Below are positions 7,790-16,337 of a stretch of DNA of 64,000 bases, in pieces; the stretch's first letter is position 1; the number at the start of each line of letters is the position of its first letter. The translations under genes and the position numbers were made by a program. The stretch is taken from assembly GCA_001938995.1 (NCBI GenBank), contig MKZN01000012.1:52068-116067 (forward strand), given 5' to 3'. The stretch is from Bacillus pumilus. Lineage in GTDB: Bacteria; Bacillota; Bacilli; Bacillales; Bacillaceae. The notes beneath the pieces are model-generated. The model was given only the letters and a program-made list of their open reading frames with translations. It was not told the DNA's origin and made no database searches.

Positions 7790-10700
7790 GTGAAGAAGCT
7801 TGCTCATAGGTCTATACGAAGGAAAAACCTGTCTATTCTGCTCACTTCCATGATGATAATTAGTCTCATTCTCCCAGCAATACCGATTCAAGCAGAAACA
7901 AACAGCGGCAAAGCCGTTCAAGTCAGCATCTTAGCCACAACAGATGTCCATGCCAACATGATGAATTACGATTACTACAGCGACAAAGAAACAAATGAGT
8001 TCGGTTTGGCGAAAACGGCTGAGCTGATCGAAAAACATCGGGCACAAAACCCAAATACACTCCTTGTGGATAACGGAGACCTGATTCAAGGAACCCCTCT
8101 TGGAGAATACGTTTACAAAAATGAGAAAGACAGCATCATCAATCAAACAAAGGTTCACCCTATTATTCAAACACTCAACCAACTAAAATACGACGCAGGA
8201 ACACTTGGCAATCATGAATTTAACTACGGATTACCTTTCCTTGACGGCACCATTGCTGGCGCTAATTTCCCCATTGTCAATGCGAACGTCAAAAAGTTAA
8301 ATGGAGAACATCGCTTTACTCCTTATGTGATCCAAGATAAAACCTTTAAAGACGCAAATGGAGCCTCACAAACTGTGAAAGTTGGTTACATAGGATTCGT
8401 ACCACCACAAATTATGACGTGGGATAAGAAACATTTAGATGGACAAGTACAAGTGCAAGATATCGTCGAGTCCGCCAATGAAACCATTCCTGAAATGAAG
8501 GCGAAAGGCGCAGATGTCATCATCGCTCTTGCCCATTCAGGAATTGAAAAAACAGCTTCGCCTAAAGGGTCAGAAAATATGATCTTTGACCTAGCCACTA
8601 AAACAAAAGGCATCGATGCGATTGTGTCTGGTCATCAGCACGGCACATTCCCAAGCTCTGAATATAGAGGCGTAGACAAATTCGATGTCTCAAAAGGAAC
8701 CATCAACGGCATACCCGTCGTCATGTCGAAAAACTGGGGAAGCTATCTTGGTGTGATTGATTTAACTCTAGAGCCTGACGGAAGCAATTGGAAGATCACA
8801 AACGGAACAGGCAAAATTGAATCAGTCGAGCAGGTCACTTCTCAAAACAGCACAGTGAAAAGTGCCGTACAAACGACTCATACACAAACAATTGATTACG
8901 TCAGAAAACCCGTTGGAAAAACAGAAGCGGACATTAACAGCTTTTTTGCCCAAGTGATGGATGACCCTTCTATTCAAATTGTGACAGATGCACAAAAATG
9001 GTATGCGCAAGAAAAAATGAAAGACACTGCGTATAAAAACTTGCCGATTTTATCTGCAGGTGCGCCATTTAAAGCTGGCGGCCGAAATGGCGTAAATTAT
9101 TATACAAATATCGCAAAAGGGGATTTAGCGATTAAAAATATTGGCGATCTGTATCTTTACGATAACACCGTGCAGATCGTGAAACTCAAAGGCAGTGAAG
9201 TGAAAGATTGGTTAGAAATGGCTGCTGGACAATTCAATCAAATCAAACCAAATGATACAAACGAACAGCCGATTTTAAACGAAGAATATCGCTCGTACAA
9301 CTTCGATGTGATCGATGGTGTTACCTATCAAGTGGATGTAACGCAGCCTGCCAAATATAGCACAACAGGTACACTTGTAAATGCCAATGCGAACCGCATC
9401 AAAAGCCTGTCTTACAATGGAAAGCCTGTCTCAGGCAATCAAGAATTTTTAGTCGTGACAAACAACTACCGTGCTTCTGGTGGTGGAGGCTTTCCGCATC
9501 TGACGCAAGATAAAGTAGTGCTTGCCTCAGCAGATGAGAACCGTCAAGTGCTGATGGATTATATCATCGATCAAAAAACCATAAATCCAAGTGCGGATCA
9601 AAACTGGTCTATTGCCCCAGTCAAAGGGGCAACCTTAACCTTTGAGTCTTCACTGCTCGCTAAACCGTTCGCAGAGAAATCAAACAACGTAGACTTTGTT
9701 CGTCAAGCAAACACAGATGGACTTGGAGTGTACAAGCTATCCTTTAAAGGAGATGGCACAACAGAACCGCCTGCGTCAGACAACTGGAATTTAACCGTGA
9801 TGCATACAAATGACACACATGCACACCTTGATGATGCCGCAAGACGCGCCACAAAAATCAATGAAGTGCGTGCTCAAAGTGAGAACCACCTTTTATTAGA
9901 CGCTGGAGATGTCTTCTCCGGTGACCTATACTTCACAAAATGGCAAGGACTTGCCGATATGAAGCTGATGAACTTGATGAAATACGATGCGATGACGTTC
10001 GGAAATCATGAATTTGATAAAGGCCCAACTGCCCTTCGTCAATTCCTGACAGGGGATGCTTCAGAAGTCGATGCCAACAACCGTCATCGATTTGAAAAGC
10101 CTCACTTCCCGATTGTGTCATCAAACGTTGATGTCTCTAAGGAAAAACAGTTAAGTGACCTAGTCAAAAAACCAGCAACCTTCAAAGCTGGTGAGAAAAA
10201 AGAAGCGGGAATTTACCCTTACATCTTACTTGATGTAAATGGTGAAAAGGTCGCCGTGTTTGGCTTAACAACTGAAGACACTGCTATTACATCCAGCAGC
10301 GGTCCAAACATTCAATTTCAAGATGCATACAAGAAAGCAAAAGAAACAGTCAACACCATTCAAACAGAAGAAAAGATCAATAAAATCATTGCCTTAACAC
10401 ACATCGGCTATAACCGTGATCTTGAGCTAGCCCAAAAAGTAGACGGCATTGATTTAATCATAGGTGGTCACACGCACACCCTTGTGGAACAATTAAAGGT
10501 CATCAATAAAAAAGAACCGACGATCGTGGCACAGGTCAAAGATTATGGACAATTTTTAGGTCAGGTGGACGTAGCCTTTGATCAAAAAGGCGTTGTTCAA
10601 CCAAAAGAATCTTCCTTTCACCTCATCACCATTGATGACTCTGTAAAAGAAGATGCTGAGGCAAAAGCGATCCTTGACCAGTACAAAGCCGATATTCAAG

Positions 10701-12070
10701 ATCTAAAAACAGAAAAGATCGGTCATACCGATGTCCTCTTAGACGGACAACGTGAGAACGTCCGCTCAAAAGAGACGAACCTTGGCAACTTTATCGCAGA
10801 TGGCATGTTAACGAAAGCGCAGGAATCTGCTGGTGCTGACCTTGCCATTACAAATGGAGGCGGCATCCGAAGTAGCATCGAAAAAGGGGATATGACATTA
10901 GGTGATTTGTTGACGGTCATGCCTTTTGGAAACACGCTGTATGTAGCAGATTTAAAAGGCAGTCAAATTAAGAAAGCCCTCGAACAAGGCTTATCAGGCA
11001 TTGAAGAAGGCGGAGGCGCATTCCCTCATGTAGCTGGCATTGAATATACGTTTACACTTAGTAAACCCGCTGGCAGCAGATTGATTGATGTCAAACTCAA
11101 GGACAAAGACGGCAACCTGTCTGACATTGATGACCAGAAAACATACCGCGTGGCGACAAACGCATTTGTTGGCACAGGTGGAGATGGTTACAGCGTCTTT
11201 ACAGAAGCCTCTTATGGAGAAGACTTAGGTTATGTGGACTATGAAATTTTCAAAGAGCAAGTGGAAAAAGCGGACGGTCATATTTCCCCTGTCATCGACC
11301 ATCGTGTGAAAGAAGTGTTCCTTCCTCGTGCTAAAGGAAAAGGCGCCTTTGACATTCAAGATGATGAGAAATTCCAAACATATGTACAGCATACAAACCA
11401 AGCATTGCTCTATTTAGAAAAAGCGGTCGAAGCGAAAAGCGTTCAATTGGCTCTATCAAAAGCGCAAGTAGCCACGCTGAAAAAAAGAGAACAAGATCCA
11501 AACGTCACCATCTATCATGACAAAGTGGGACTAGCATTACCGCTTTCCAATTTGTCAGAGAAAAGCGCGAATATACGGGTGGTGAAAACAAATAAGGTGA
11601 AAAACGCATTAACCGACACATATGACTTCCAAATCAAACAAGATGAAAAAAGAGTGTCGACCTTTAAAGAACCCGTGACCCTTTCTTTTACATTAGACGA
11701 GCCTCAAAAAGCGAAGAAACCTAGTGTCTATTTTGTCGATCGTGAGAAAAATCGTTACATCCAAACAAGTAACGGTTCATTCGAGAACGGGGTCGTATCA
11801 GGGAAAACAAAACACTTTAGCGAATACACTGTGCTCAATCAACGTGTAGCCAATGGAACGACGCCAAATTCAACCAGTGAAGACAGCAGTACATCAGCGC
11901 CCGGCGGAACGGACCCAAACAAAAATGGAACCGGCCTACCAGGTGGTACACTGCCGAATACGGCAACTATGATGTATACGGCTGTATTGATTGGCTTACT
12001 CATGCTCGCCTCAGGCGGCATCCTTTATTACTACCAACGCAAGCGCACAAGAAAAGATGTGTCATCCTAA
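7790..12070 (+). CDS. yfkN: Cell-wall-anchored trifunctional nucleotide phosphoesterase YfkN
   Basis: A 1426-residue secreted enzyme from a GTG start. Order: signal peptide (about residues 1-35); a first metallophosphoesterase/nucleotidase module (ATTDVHANMMNYD near 45, GNHEFNYG near 143, GHQHG near 282), usually a 2',3'-cyclic phosphodiesterase; a second module (HTNDTHAHLDD near 671, FGNHEFDKG near 740, GGHTHT near 895, GGGIRSS near 1023), usually a 5'-nucleotidase; a linker; then a sortase signal LPNTA at about 1388, a hydrophobic helix and a basic tail. B. subtilis YfkN (about 1462) hydrolyses cyclic and 5' nucleotides outside the membrane. Convergent with treR. Confidence 0.92.
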   Translation: MKKLAHRSIRRKNLSILLTSMMIISLILPAIPIQAETNSGKAVQVSILATTDVHANMMNYDYYSDKETNEFGLAKTAELIEKHRAQNPNTLLVDNGDLIQGTPLGEYVYKNEKDSIINQTKVHPIIQTLNQLKYDAGTLGNHEFNYGLPFLDGTIAGANFPIVNANVKKLNGEHRFTPYVIQDKTFKDANGASQTVKVGYIGFVPPQIMTWDKKHLDGQVQVQDIVESANETIPEMKAKGADVIIALAHSGIEKTASPKGSENMIFDLATKTKGIDAIVSGHQHGTFPSSEYRGVDKFDVSKGTINGIPVVMSKNWGSYLGVIDLTLEPDGSNWKITNGTGKIESVEQVTSQNSTVKSAVQTTHTQTIDYVRKPVGKTEADINSFFAQVMDDPSIQIVTDAQKWYAQEKMKDTAYKNLPILSAGAPFKAGGRNGVNYYTNIAKGDLAIKNIGDLYLYDNTVQIVKLKGSEVKDWLEMAAGQFNQIKPNDTNEQPILNEEYRSYNFDVIDGVTYQVDVTQPAKYSTTGTLVNANANRIKSLSYNGKPVSGNQEFLVVTNNYRASGGGGFPHLTQDKVVLASADENRQVLMDYIIDQKTINPSADQNWSIAPVKGATLTFESSLLAKPFAEKSNNVDFVRQANTDGLGVYKLSFKGDGTTEPPASDNWNLTVMHTNDTHAHLDDAARRATKINEVRAQSENHLLLDAGDVFSGDLYFTKWQGLADMKLMNLMKYDAMTFGNHEFDKGPTALRQFLTGDASEVDANNRHRFEKPHFPIVSSNVDVSKEKQLSDLVKKPATFKAGEKKEAGIYPYILLDVNGEKVAVFGLTTEDTAITSSSGPNIQFQDAYKKAKETVNTIQTEEKINKIIALTHIGYNRDLELAQKVDGIDLIIGGHTHTLVEQLKVINKKEPTIVAQVKDYGQFLGQVDVAFDQKGVVQPKESSFHLITIDDSVKEDAEAKAILDQYKADIQDLKTEKIGHTDVLLDGQRENVRSKETNLGNFIADGMLTKAQESAGADLAITNGGGIRSSIEKGDMTLGDLLTVMPFGNTLYVADLKGSQIKKALEQGLSGIEEGGGAFPHVAGIEYTFTLSKPAGSRLIDVKLKDKDGNLSDIDDQKTYRVATNAFVGTGGDGYSVFTEASYGEDLGYVDYEIFKEQVEKADGHISPVIDHRVKEVFLPRAKGKGAFDIQDDEKFQTYVQHTNQALLYLEKAVEAKSVQLALSKAQVATLKKREQDPNVTIYHDKVGLALPLSNLSEKSANIRVVKTNKVKNALTDTYDFQIKQDEKRVSTFKEPVTLSFTLDEPQKAKKPSVYFVDREKNRYIQTSNGSFENGVVSGKTKHFSEYTVLNQRVANGTTPNSTSEDSSTSAPGGTDPNKNGTGLPGGTLPNTATMMYTAVLIGLLMLASGGILYYYQRKRTRKDVSS

Positions 12071-12075
12071 TAGAA

Positions 12076-12101
12076 ATGGACAGAGCCTATGCTCTGTCCA
12101 T
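12076..12101. terminator. Bidirectional terminator between yfkN and treR
   Basis: A perfect stem (ATGGACAGAGC with GCTCTGTCCAT) with a four-base loop just after the yfkN stop. It overlaps the last codons of treR, whose stop is at 12087-12089. Confidence 0.8.
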
Positions 12102-12815
12102 CTTTTCTCTTCTTGCAAAATCAACGAACCTGAAACGATCTAATCGGTGGCGGCTTTCTGTGTATTGAAATAGACTCGTATCCTCCAAAAACACATAGTT
12201 TTTCACGACTACTACATGATCAAACCCATTCAAATCAAGGTATCGCGCGTCCTCTTCTGTACAAGGTTCCACCACGAATTCCTTTTGAGCATAGCTAATC
12301 GATACACCGAGTTCTCCTTCAATATACTCGTAGATCGACCCTTCACAAATATCCTTTGACAATGTCGGCACATGTTGTTGCAAAAAATAATCCTTGTCTA
12401 AAATGACCTCTTCTCCGCTAATGTTGCGAGAGCGAATGACTTTCCAGACGTCTTGCTGCTCATTGATTTTGAGCTGAGTCTGAAGATAAGGAGTCGGTTT
12501 GGTTAACCCAAATTCATGTACAGTTGTGACGGTCTTTCTCCCAAGCGTTTGGGAAAGTTCTTTAAAGCTCACCAGGCCTGAAACAGGGAACTGCATTTTC
12601 TCCCGATTCAGTAGGACAGAGCCTTTCCCACGAATTTTTTGGATATATCCATTTTGCACAAGGATGTTTAATGCTTTTCTCACTGTCTCCCGAGATGTGT
12701 CATACATCAAGGATAGTTCATGTTCTGATGGAAGAATGCCCTTATCCTGCCACTCACCTTGTTCAATTCGTCTAGCGAGCTGATCATAAATTGCTCGAAA
12801 CTTATTTTCTTTCAT
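12087..12815 (-). CDS. treR: Trehalose operon repressor TreR (GntR/HutC family)
   Basis: 242 residues. The N-terminal winged helix-turn-helix (about 5-70) contains LPSEHELSLMYDTSRETVRKAL, a textbook GntR DNA-recognition segment. The C-terminal half is the UTRA ligand domain of the HutC subfamily, which senses trehalose-6-phosphate in B. subtilis TreR. It is the last gene of treP-treA-treR, and its likely targets are the two TGTATATACA palindromes at 16047-16092. Length is close to B. subtilis TreR (238). Confidence 0.93.
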   Translation of the reverse strand: MKENKFRAIYDQLARRIEQGEWQDKGILPSEHELSLMYDTSRETVRKALNILVQNGYIQKIRGKGSVLLNREKMQFPVSGLVSFKELSQTLGRKTVTTVHEFGLTKPTPYLQTQLKINEQQDVWKVIRSRNISGEEVILDKDYFLQQHVPTLSKDICEGSIYEYIEGELGVSISYAQKEFVVEPCTEEDARYLDLNGFDHVVVVKNYVFLEDTSLFQYTESRHRLDRFRFVDFARREKMDRA

Positions 12816-12834
12816 TTTCCTTCCGCCCCATTTA

Positions 12835-14538
12835 CTAGCGTTTGGTTAAATGATAAACGATTGACTCGTATGGACGCAACGTAAAGCCCTTGATCTCTGC
12901 CGGGACATCCTCATAATTGGATAACAGAACTTGAACCTCCATCTCATCTGCATCCTTTAATAATGCATCAGGTAGTGCAAAATCTGCTTCTCCTGCATAA
13001 AAGTGATTCACAACGAGAATCTTCTCATCTTTCCCTTCGCGGACATAGGCAAAAATCTTTGGATCATCTGCCAATAGCAAATGAAAGCTTCCATACGTGA
13101 TCACATCATATTCTTTGCGCAACCTGCAAAGGGCTTGATAATGATAGAAAATCGATGTCCGGTCTTTTAATGACGCCTCCACTGAAATGTCGTTATTTGC
13201 AGGATCAATCCAAGGCGTTCCTTTTGAGAAGCCTGCATTTTCCCCTGACGTCCATTGCATTGGTGTGCGGGCATTATCTCTTGACTTGACCTGTAAAATC
13301 GTCAGCGCTTCTTCCTCGGTTTTCCCTTTTTCAAGCATCATGTCGTACATATTCAGTGATTCTACATCACGATAATAAGAAATATCTTTAAAACCAGGAT
13401 TCTTCATCCCAATTTCTTCACCTTGATAAATATACGGTGTACCTTGCATCAAATGAATCGTGGTTGCCAGCATTTTCGCTGATGGCTGATGGTACGTGCC
13501 ATCGTCACCGTACCTTGATACGATGCGAGGCTGGTCATGATTACACCAGAATAATGCGTTCCAGCCGCCGCCCTCATGCATTTTCGTCTGCCACTCGGAC
13601 AGGATGGACTTCAACTCTTGAAAATCAAATGGCGCAATGGCCCATTTTTCACCGTTTGGGTAATCTACTTTTAAATGGTGAAAGTTAAACGTCATATCGA
13701 GTTCCTGCCGATCAGGTCTTGTATACCGAATGCAGTCTGCAATATTGGTTGAAGACATCTCTCCAACGGTCATGCTATCGTATTTCGAGAAAACTTCCTG
13801 ATTCATTTCGTGTAAAAACTCATGAATTCTCGGGCCATCCGTATAGTACATGCGGCCGTCACCTTGTACTGATTGCCCGGCATCATCTAAAAAGCGTTGA
13901 TCCTTTGAAATGTTATTGATGACGTCCAGCCGGAATCCATCAATTCCTTTTTCAAACCAAAAATGCATAATGTCATATACTTTCCTGCGTACTTCTTCAT
14001 GTTCCCAATTGAGATCTGCTTGGGTGACGTCGTATAAATGAAGGTAATAGTCCCCTGTCGCTTCATCTAGCTCCCAAGCAGGACCACCAAATTTCGATTG
14101 CCAATCATTCGGTGGAGATCCGTCTGCTTTTGGCTCCTTCCAAATATAATAATCTCGATAAGGGTTTTCCTTTGATTTGCGTGAAGCTTGGAACCATTCA
14201 TGGAAAATCGATGAATGGTTCACAGCAAGGTCCATAATGACACGGATTCCTCGGTCATGGGCTTCTTTCAGCATGTGTTCAAATTCAGCCATTGTGCCGT
14301 ACATCTCATGTATTTTCTGATAATCGCTAATGTCATAGCCATTATCGTATTGCGGTGATTCATACATAGGGGTTAGCCAAATACAATCCGCCCCAAGTTC
14401 TTTTATATAGTCGAGCTTTTTTGTTACACCATTGATATCACCTGTACCAGAGCCAGTTGTATCTAAAAAGCTCTTCGGATAAATTTGATAGACGACCGCT
14501 TTTTTCCACCACGGTTCGTTAGTTTGTTGATTCAACAT
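12835..14538 (-). CDS. treA: Trehalose-6-phosphate hydrolase (phospho-alpha-1,1-glucosidase)
   Basis: 567 residues, GH13 family. It hydrolyses trehalose-6-phosphate to glucose and glucose-6-phosphate in the cytoplasm. Visible GH13 regions: MDLAVNHSS near residue 100, GFRLDVINN near 200 (nucleophile Asp), TVGEMSS near 255 (acid/base Glu) and WCNHDQPR near 325 (third Asp). The start lies in MLNQQTNEPWWKKAVVYQIY, typical for TreA/TreC. It sits between treP (41-base gap) and treR (19-base gap) in one leftward operon. Confidence 0.95.
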   Translation of the reverse strand: MLNQQTNEPWWKKAVVYQIYPKSFLDTTGSGTGDINGVTKKLDYIKELGADCIWLTPMYESPQYDNGYDISDYQKIHEMYGTMAEFEHMLKEAHDRGIRVIMDLAVNHSSIFHEWFQASRKSKENPYRDYYIWKEPKADGSPPNDWQSKFGGPAWELDEATGDYYLHLYDVTQADLNWEHEEVRRKVYDIMHFWFEKGIDGFRLDVINNISKDQRFLDDAGQSVQGDGRMYYTDGPRIHEFLHEMNQEVFSKYDSMTVGEMSSTNIADCIRYTRPDRQELDMTFNFHHLKVDYPNGEKWAIAPFDFQELKSILSEWQTKMHEGGGWNALFWCNHDQPRIVSRYGDDGTYHQPSAKMLATTIHLMQGTPYIYQGEEIGMKNPGFKDISYYRDVESLNMYDMMLEKGKTEEEALTILQVKSRDNARTPMQWTSGENAGFSKGTPWIDPANNDISVEASLKDRTSIFYHYQALCRLRKEYDVITYGSFHLLLADDPKIFAYVREGKDEKILVVNHFYAGEADFALPDALLKDADEMEVQVLLSNYEDVPAEIKGFTLRPYESIVYHLTKR

Positions 14539-14579
14539 CCTTCACCACCACTAGATATTATGATCTGAAAGAGAATGGC

Positions 14580-16004
14580 TTACATATCATCCTTTTTCTT
14601 TTTCATTTTTGCATATAAAAGGGTACCGATGAATGGAACAATGAGAACTATGACCATTCCAATCGCAAATGCACCCCAATATGTTGGAATAATGGAGAAA
14701 ATCCCCGGAATGCCTCCAACGCCGACTGAACTGGCGAGTACCCCTTGTGAGGCGATAAACATCCCTGCTAATCCTGAGCTAATCAAAGCAAAGATAAATG
14801 GGAATCTATAGCGGAGGTTCACCCCAAACATCGCCGGTTCGGTAATCCCTAAATAAGCGGAAATACTTGATGTCAGTGAGAGTCCTTTTTGTTTTTCATC
14901 CTTTAATACAAACATCATTGCAAGTGCAGCAGACCCTTGTGCAATATTGGATAACGCAAGCATTGGCCACAGGAATGTCCCGTGCAGTTTTGAGTTAATT
15001 AATTGAATATCAACCGCTAGGAAAGTATGATGCATACCGGTAATGACTAGTGCAGCATACAATCCGCCATATAAGAGACCGCCAAGTCCTGCGAATTGCT
15101 GGAACACTGTCACTAATCCAGATGTCAACACGTTCCCGATGGCAAAAGTGACCGGTCCAATGACGATAAAAGATAAAAAACCAATCAATAACAATGTAAT
15201 CGGAGCTACAACTAACAACTGAATGCTTTCAGGTGTACGTTTTGTTATAAAACGTTCGAGTTTTGCAAGCAAATAGGATGCGACTAGTATAGGGAGAACT
15301 TGCCCTTGATATCCTACCTTCTGCACCTCAAGTCCAAACAAATTCCAGACGGGAATGTCACCCGTTTTTTCAGCCGCTCCATATCCCCAAGCGTTTAACA
15401 AATCTGGATGAACAAGCATCAGTCCAAGTACCATCCCTAAAAGTGGATTCCCACCGAATCGCTTCACAGCCGACCAGCCAATTAGTGCTGGTAAGAACGT
15501 AAAGGCGGTCCCTGCAATGAGATTGATCATATTCGCTAAATCAGCCCAAGCTGGGTATACATCCACAATTGATTTTTGATCAAAGAAAATACCAGGAGCT
15601 GTTAAAATATTATTGATCCCCATTAACAAACCAGCTGTCACAATCGCCGGAAGAATTGGAATAAAGATGTCCGCAAGCGTTTTCACAGCACGCTGTAATG
15701 GATTCAATTTCTGGTCAGAGGCACGCTTGACGTCCTCTTTCGTTGCTTCCCCAATCCCCGTTTGTTTGACCATTTCAGCATATACTCGGTTCACAACCCC
15801 TTGACCAATGACGACTTGATATTGACCATTCGCTGAAAAAGACCCTTTTACTTCTTCAATTTGTTCAAGTGCTTTCTCGTCAACTCTCCCTTCATCCTTT
15901 AGGACAAATCGAAGCCTTGTGACGCAATGTGTCGCTTGATCAATATTTTCCTTGCCGCCAATGGCTTTCACAATCTGATCTACTGCTGCCTGATAATCAG
16001 CCAT
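14580..16004 (-). CDS. treP: Trehalose-specific PTS permease, EIIBC
   Basis: 474 residues. The N-terminal EIIB domain (about 1-90) has the phosphorylation motif THCVTRLRF with Cys27; the EIIC domain (about 105-470) has about ten hydrophobic segments, with the GITEPAMFGVN motif near residue 385. It lacks an EIIA domain, as in B. subtilis TreP (470), which borrows EIIA from the glucose system. It imports and phosphorylates trehalose. First gene of the tre operon, behind a control region with two TreR operators and a cre-like site. Confidence 0.95.
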   Translation of the reverse strand: MADYQAAVDQIVKAIGGKENIDQATHCVTRLRFVLKDEGRVDEKALEQIEEVKGSFSANGQYQVVIGQGVVNRVYAEMVKQTGIGEATKEDVKRASDQKLNPLQRAVKTLADIFIPILPAIVTAGLLMGINNILTAPGIFFDQKSIVDVYPAWADLANMINLIAGTAFTFLPALIGWSAVKRFGGNPLLGMVLGLMLVHPDLLNAWGYGAAEKTGDIPVWNLFGLEVQKVGYQGQVLPILVASYLLAKLERFITKRTPESIQLLVVAPITLLLIGFLSFIVIGPVTFAIGNVLTSGLVTVFQQFAGLGGLLYGGLYAALVITGMHHTFLAVDIQLINSKLHGTFLWPMLALSNIAQGSAALAMMFVLKDEKQKGLSLTSSISAYLGITEPAMFGVNLRYRFPFIFALISSGLAGMFIASQGVLASSVGVGGIPGIFSIIPTYWGAFAIGMVIVLIVPFIGTLLYAKMKKKKDDM

Positions 16005-16046
16005 GCTATCCCCTCCGAGATCGTTTTATAAGAAAATGAATCAAAC

Positions 16047-16119
16047 CTGTATATACATGTTTGATTCATATTTTATACTTGTATATACATGTAGTCAACA
16101 ATTAATTGTAGCGCTTTCA
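16047..16119 (-). promoter_or_regulatory. tre operon control region: promoter, two TreR operators, cre-like site
   Basis: Read leftwards: a cre-like TGAAAGCGCTACAA (16119-16106, 12 of 14 consensus positions), then -35 TTGACT (16098-16093), a 17-base spacer and -10 TAAAAT (16075-16070). One operator-like palindrome, TTGTATATACATGT (16079-16092), fills the spacer. A second, CTGTATATACATGT (16047-16060), lies just downstream, flanked by a ten-base inverted repeat TGAATCAAAC/GTTTGATTCA. The known B. subtilis TreR operator core is TTGTATATACAA. The placement fits repression by blocking polymerase. Confidence 0.82.
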
Positions 16120-16120
16120 T

Positions 16121-16154
16121 AAAAAAAGCCACCTCCATGTTCTCGGAAGGCAGC
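16121..16154 (-). terminator. Leftward terminator upstream of the tre promoter
   Basis: On the minus strand GCTGCCTTCC pairs, with some G-T pairs, with the segment ending GGAGGTGGC, followed by seven T. It would insulate the tre promoter from transcription coming from 16166-16297. Confidence 0.5.
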
Positions 16155-16165
16155 GTGACAAGATA

Positions 16166-16297
16166 TTATATTCTCAATTTATTTTTCATAGACCGTTTGT
16201 GATCAGGATGTGCAACTGTTTGACGCTTTGTTGTTACTTTCCTTAAATTCTTTACTTTTTCTTTTGTGTTTATCGTTGCTGCTTTTTGATCAAGCAT
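16166..16297 (-). CDS. Possible 43-residue basic protein
   Basis: ATG at 16297 opens a 43-codon frame rich in Lys, Arg and Thr (begins MLDQKAATINTKEKVKNLRK). It lies between the mcp terminator and a weak leftward terminator at 16121-16154. No convincing ribosome site precedes the ATG, and I know no family for it. The flanking terminators suggest a small separate transcript, coding or not. Chance ORF is a fair alternative. Confidence 0.3.
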   Translation of the reverse strand: MLDQKAATINTKEKVKNLRKVTTKRQTVAHPDHKRSMKNKLRI

Positions 16298-16303
16298 AGC
16301 AAA

Positions 16304-16333
16304 AAAGCTGACTCTCTCTCAAGAGTCAGCTTT
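16304..16333 (-). terminator. Terminator of the chemoreceptor gene
   Basis: A perfect 12-base stem (AAAGCTGACTCT with AGAGTCAGCTTT) with an A-run on the left for leftward termination, five bases past the mcp stop. Confidence 0.85.
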
Positions 16334-16337
16334 CTAG

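Noticed and set aside
9933..11000. Antisense ORFs inside yfkN and other large genes
   Set aside because: Shadows of strong coding frames; no start signals and no recognisable protein features.
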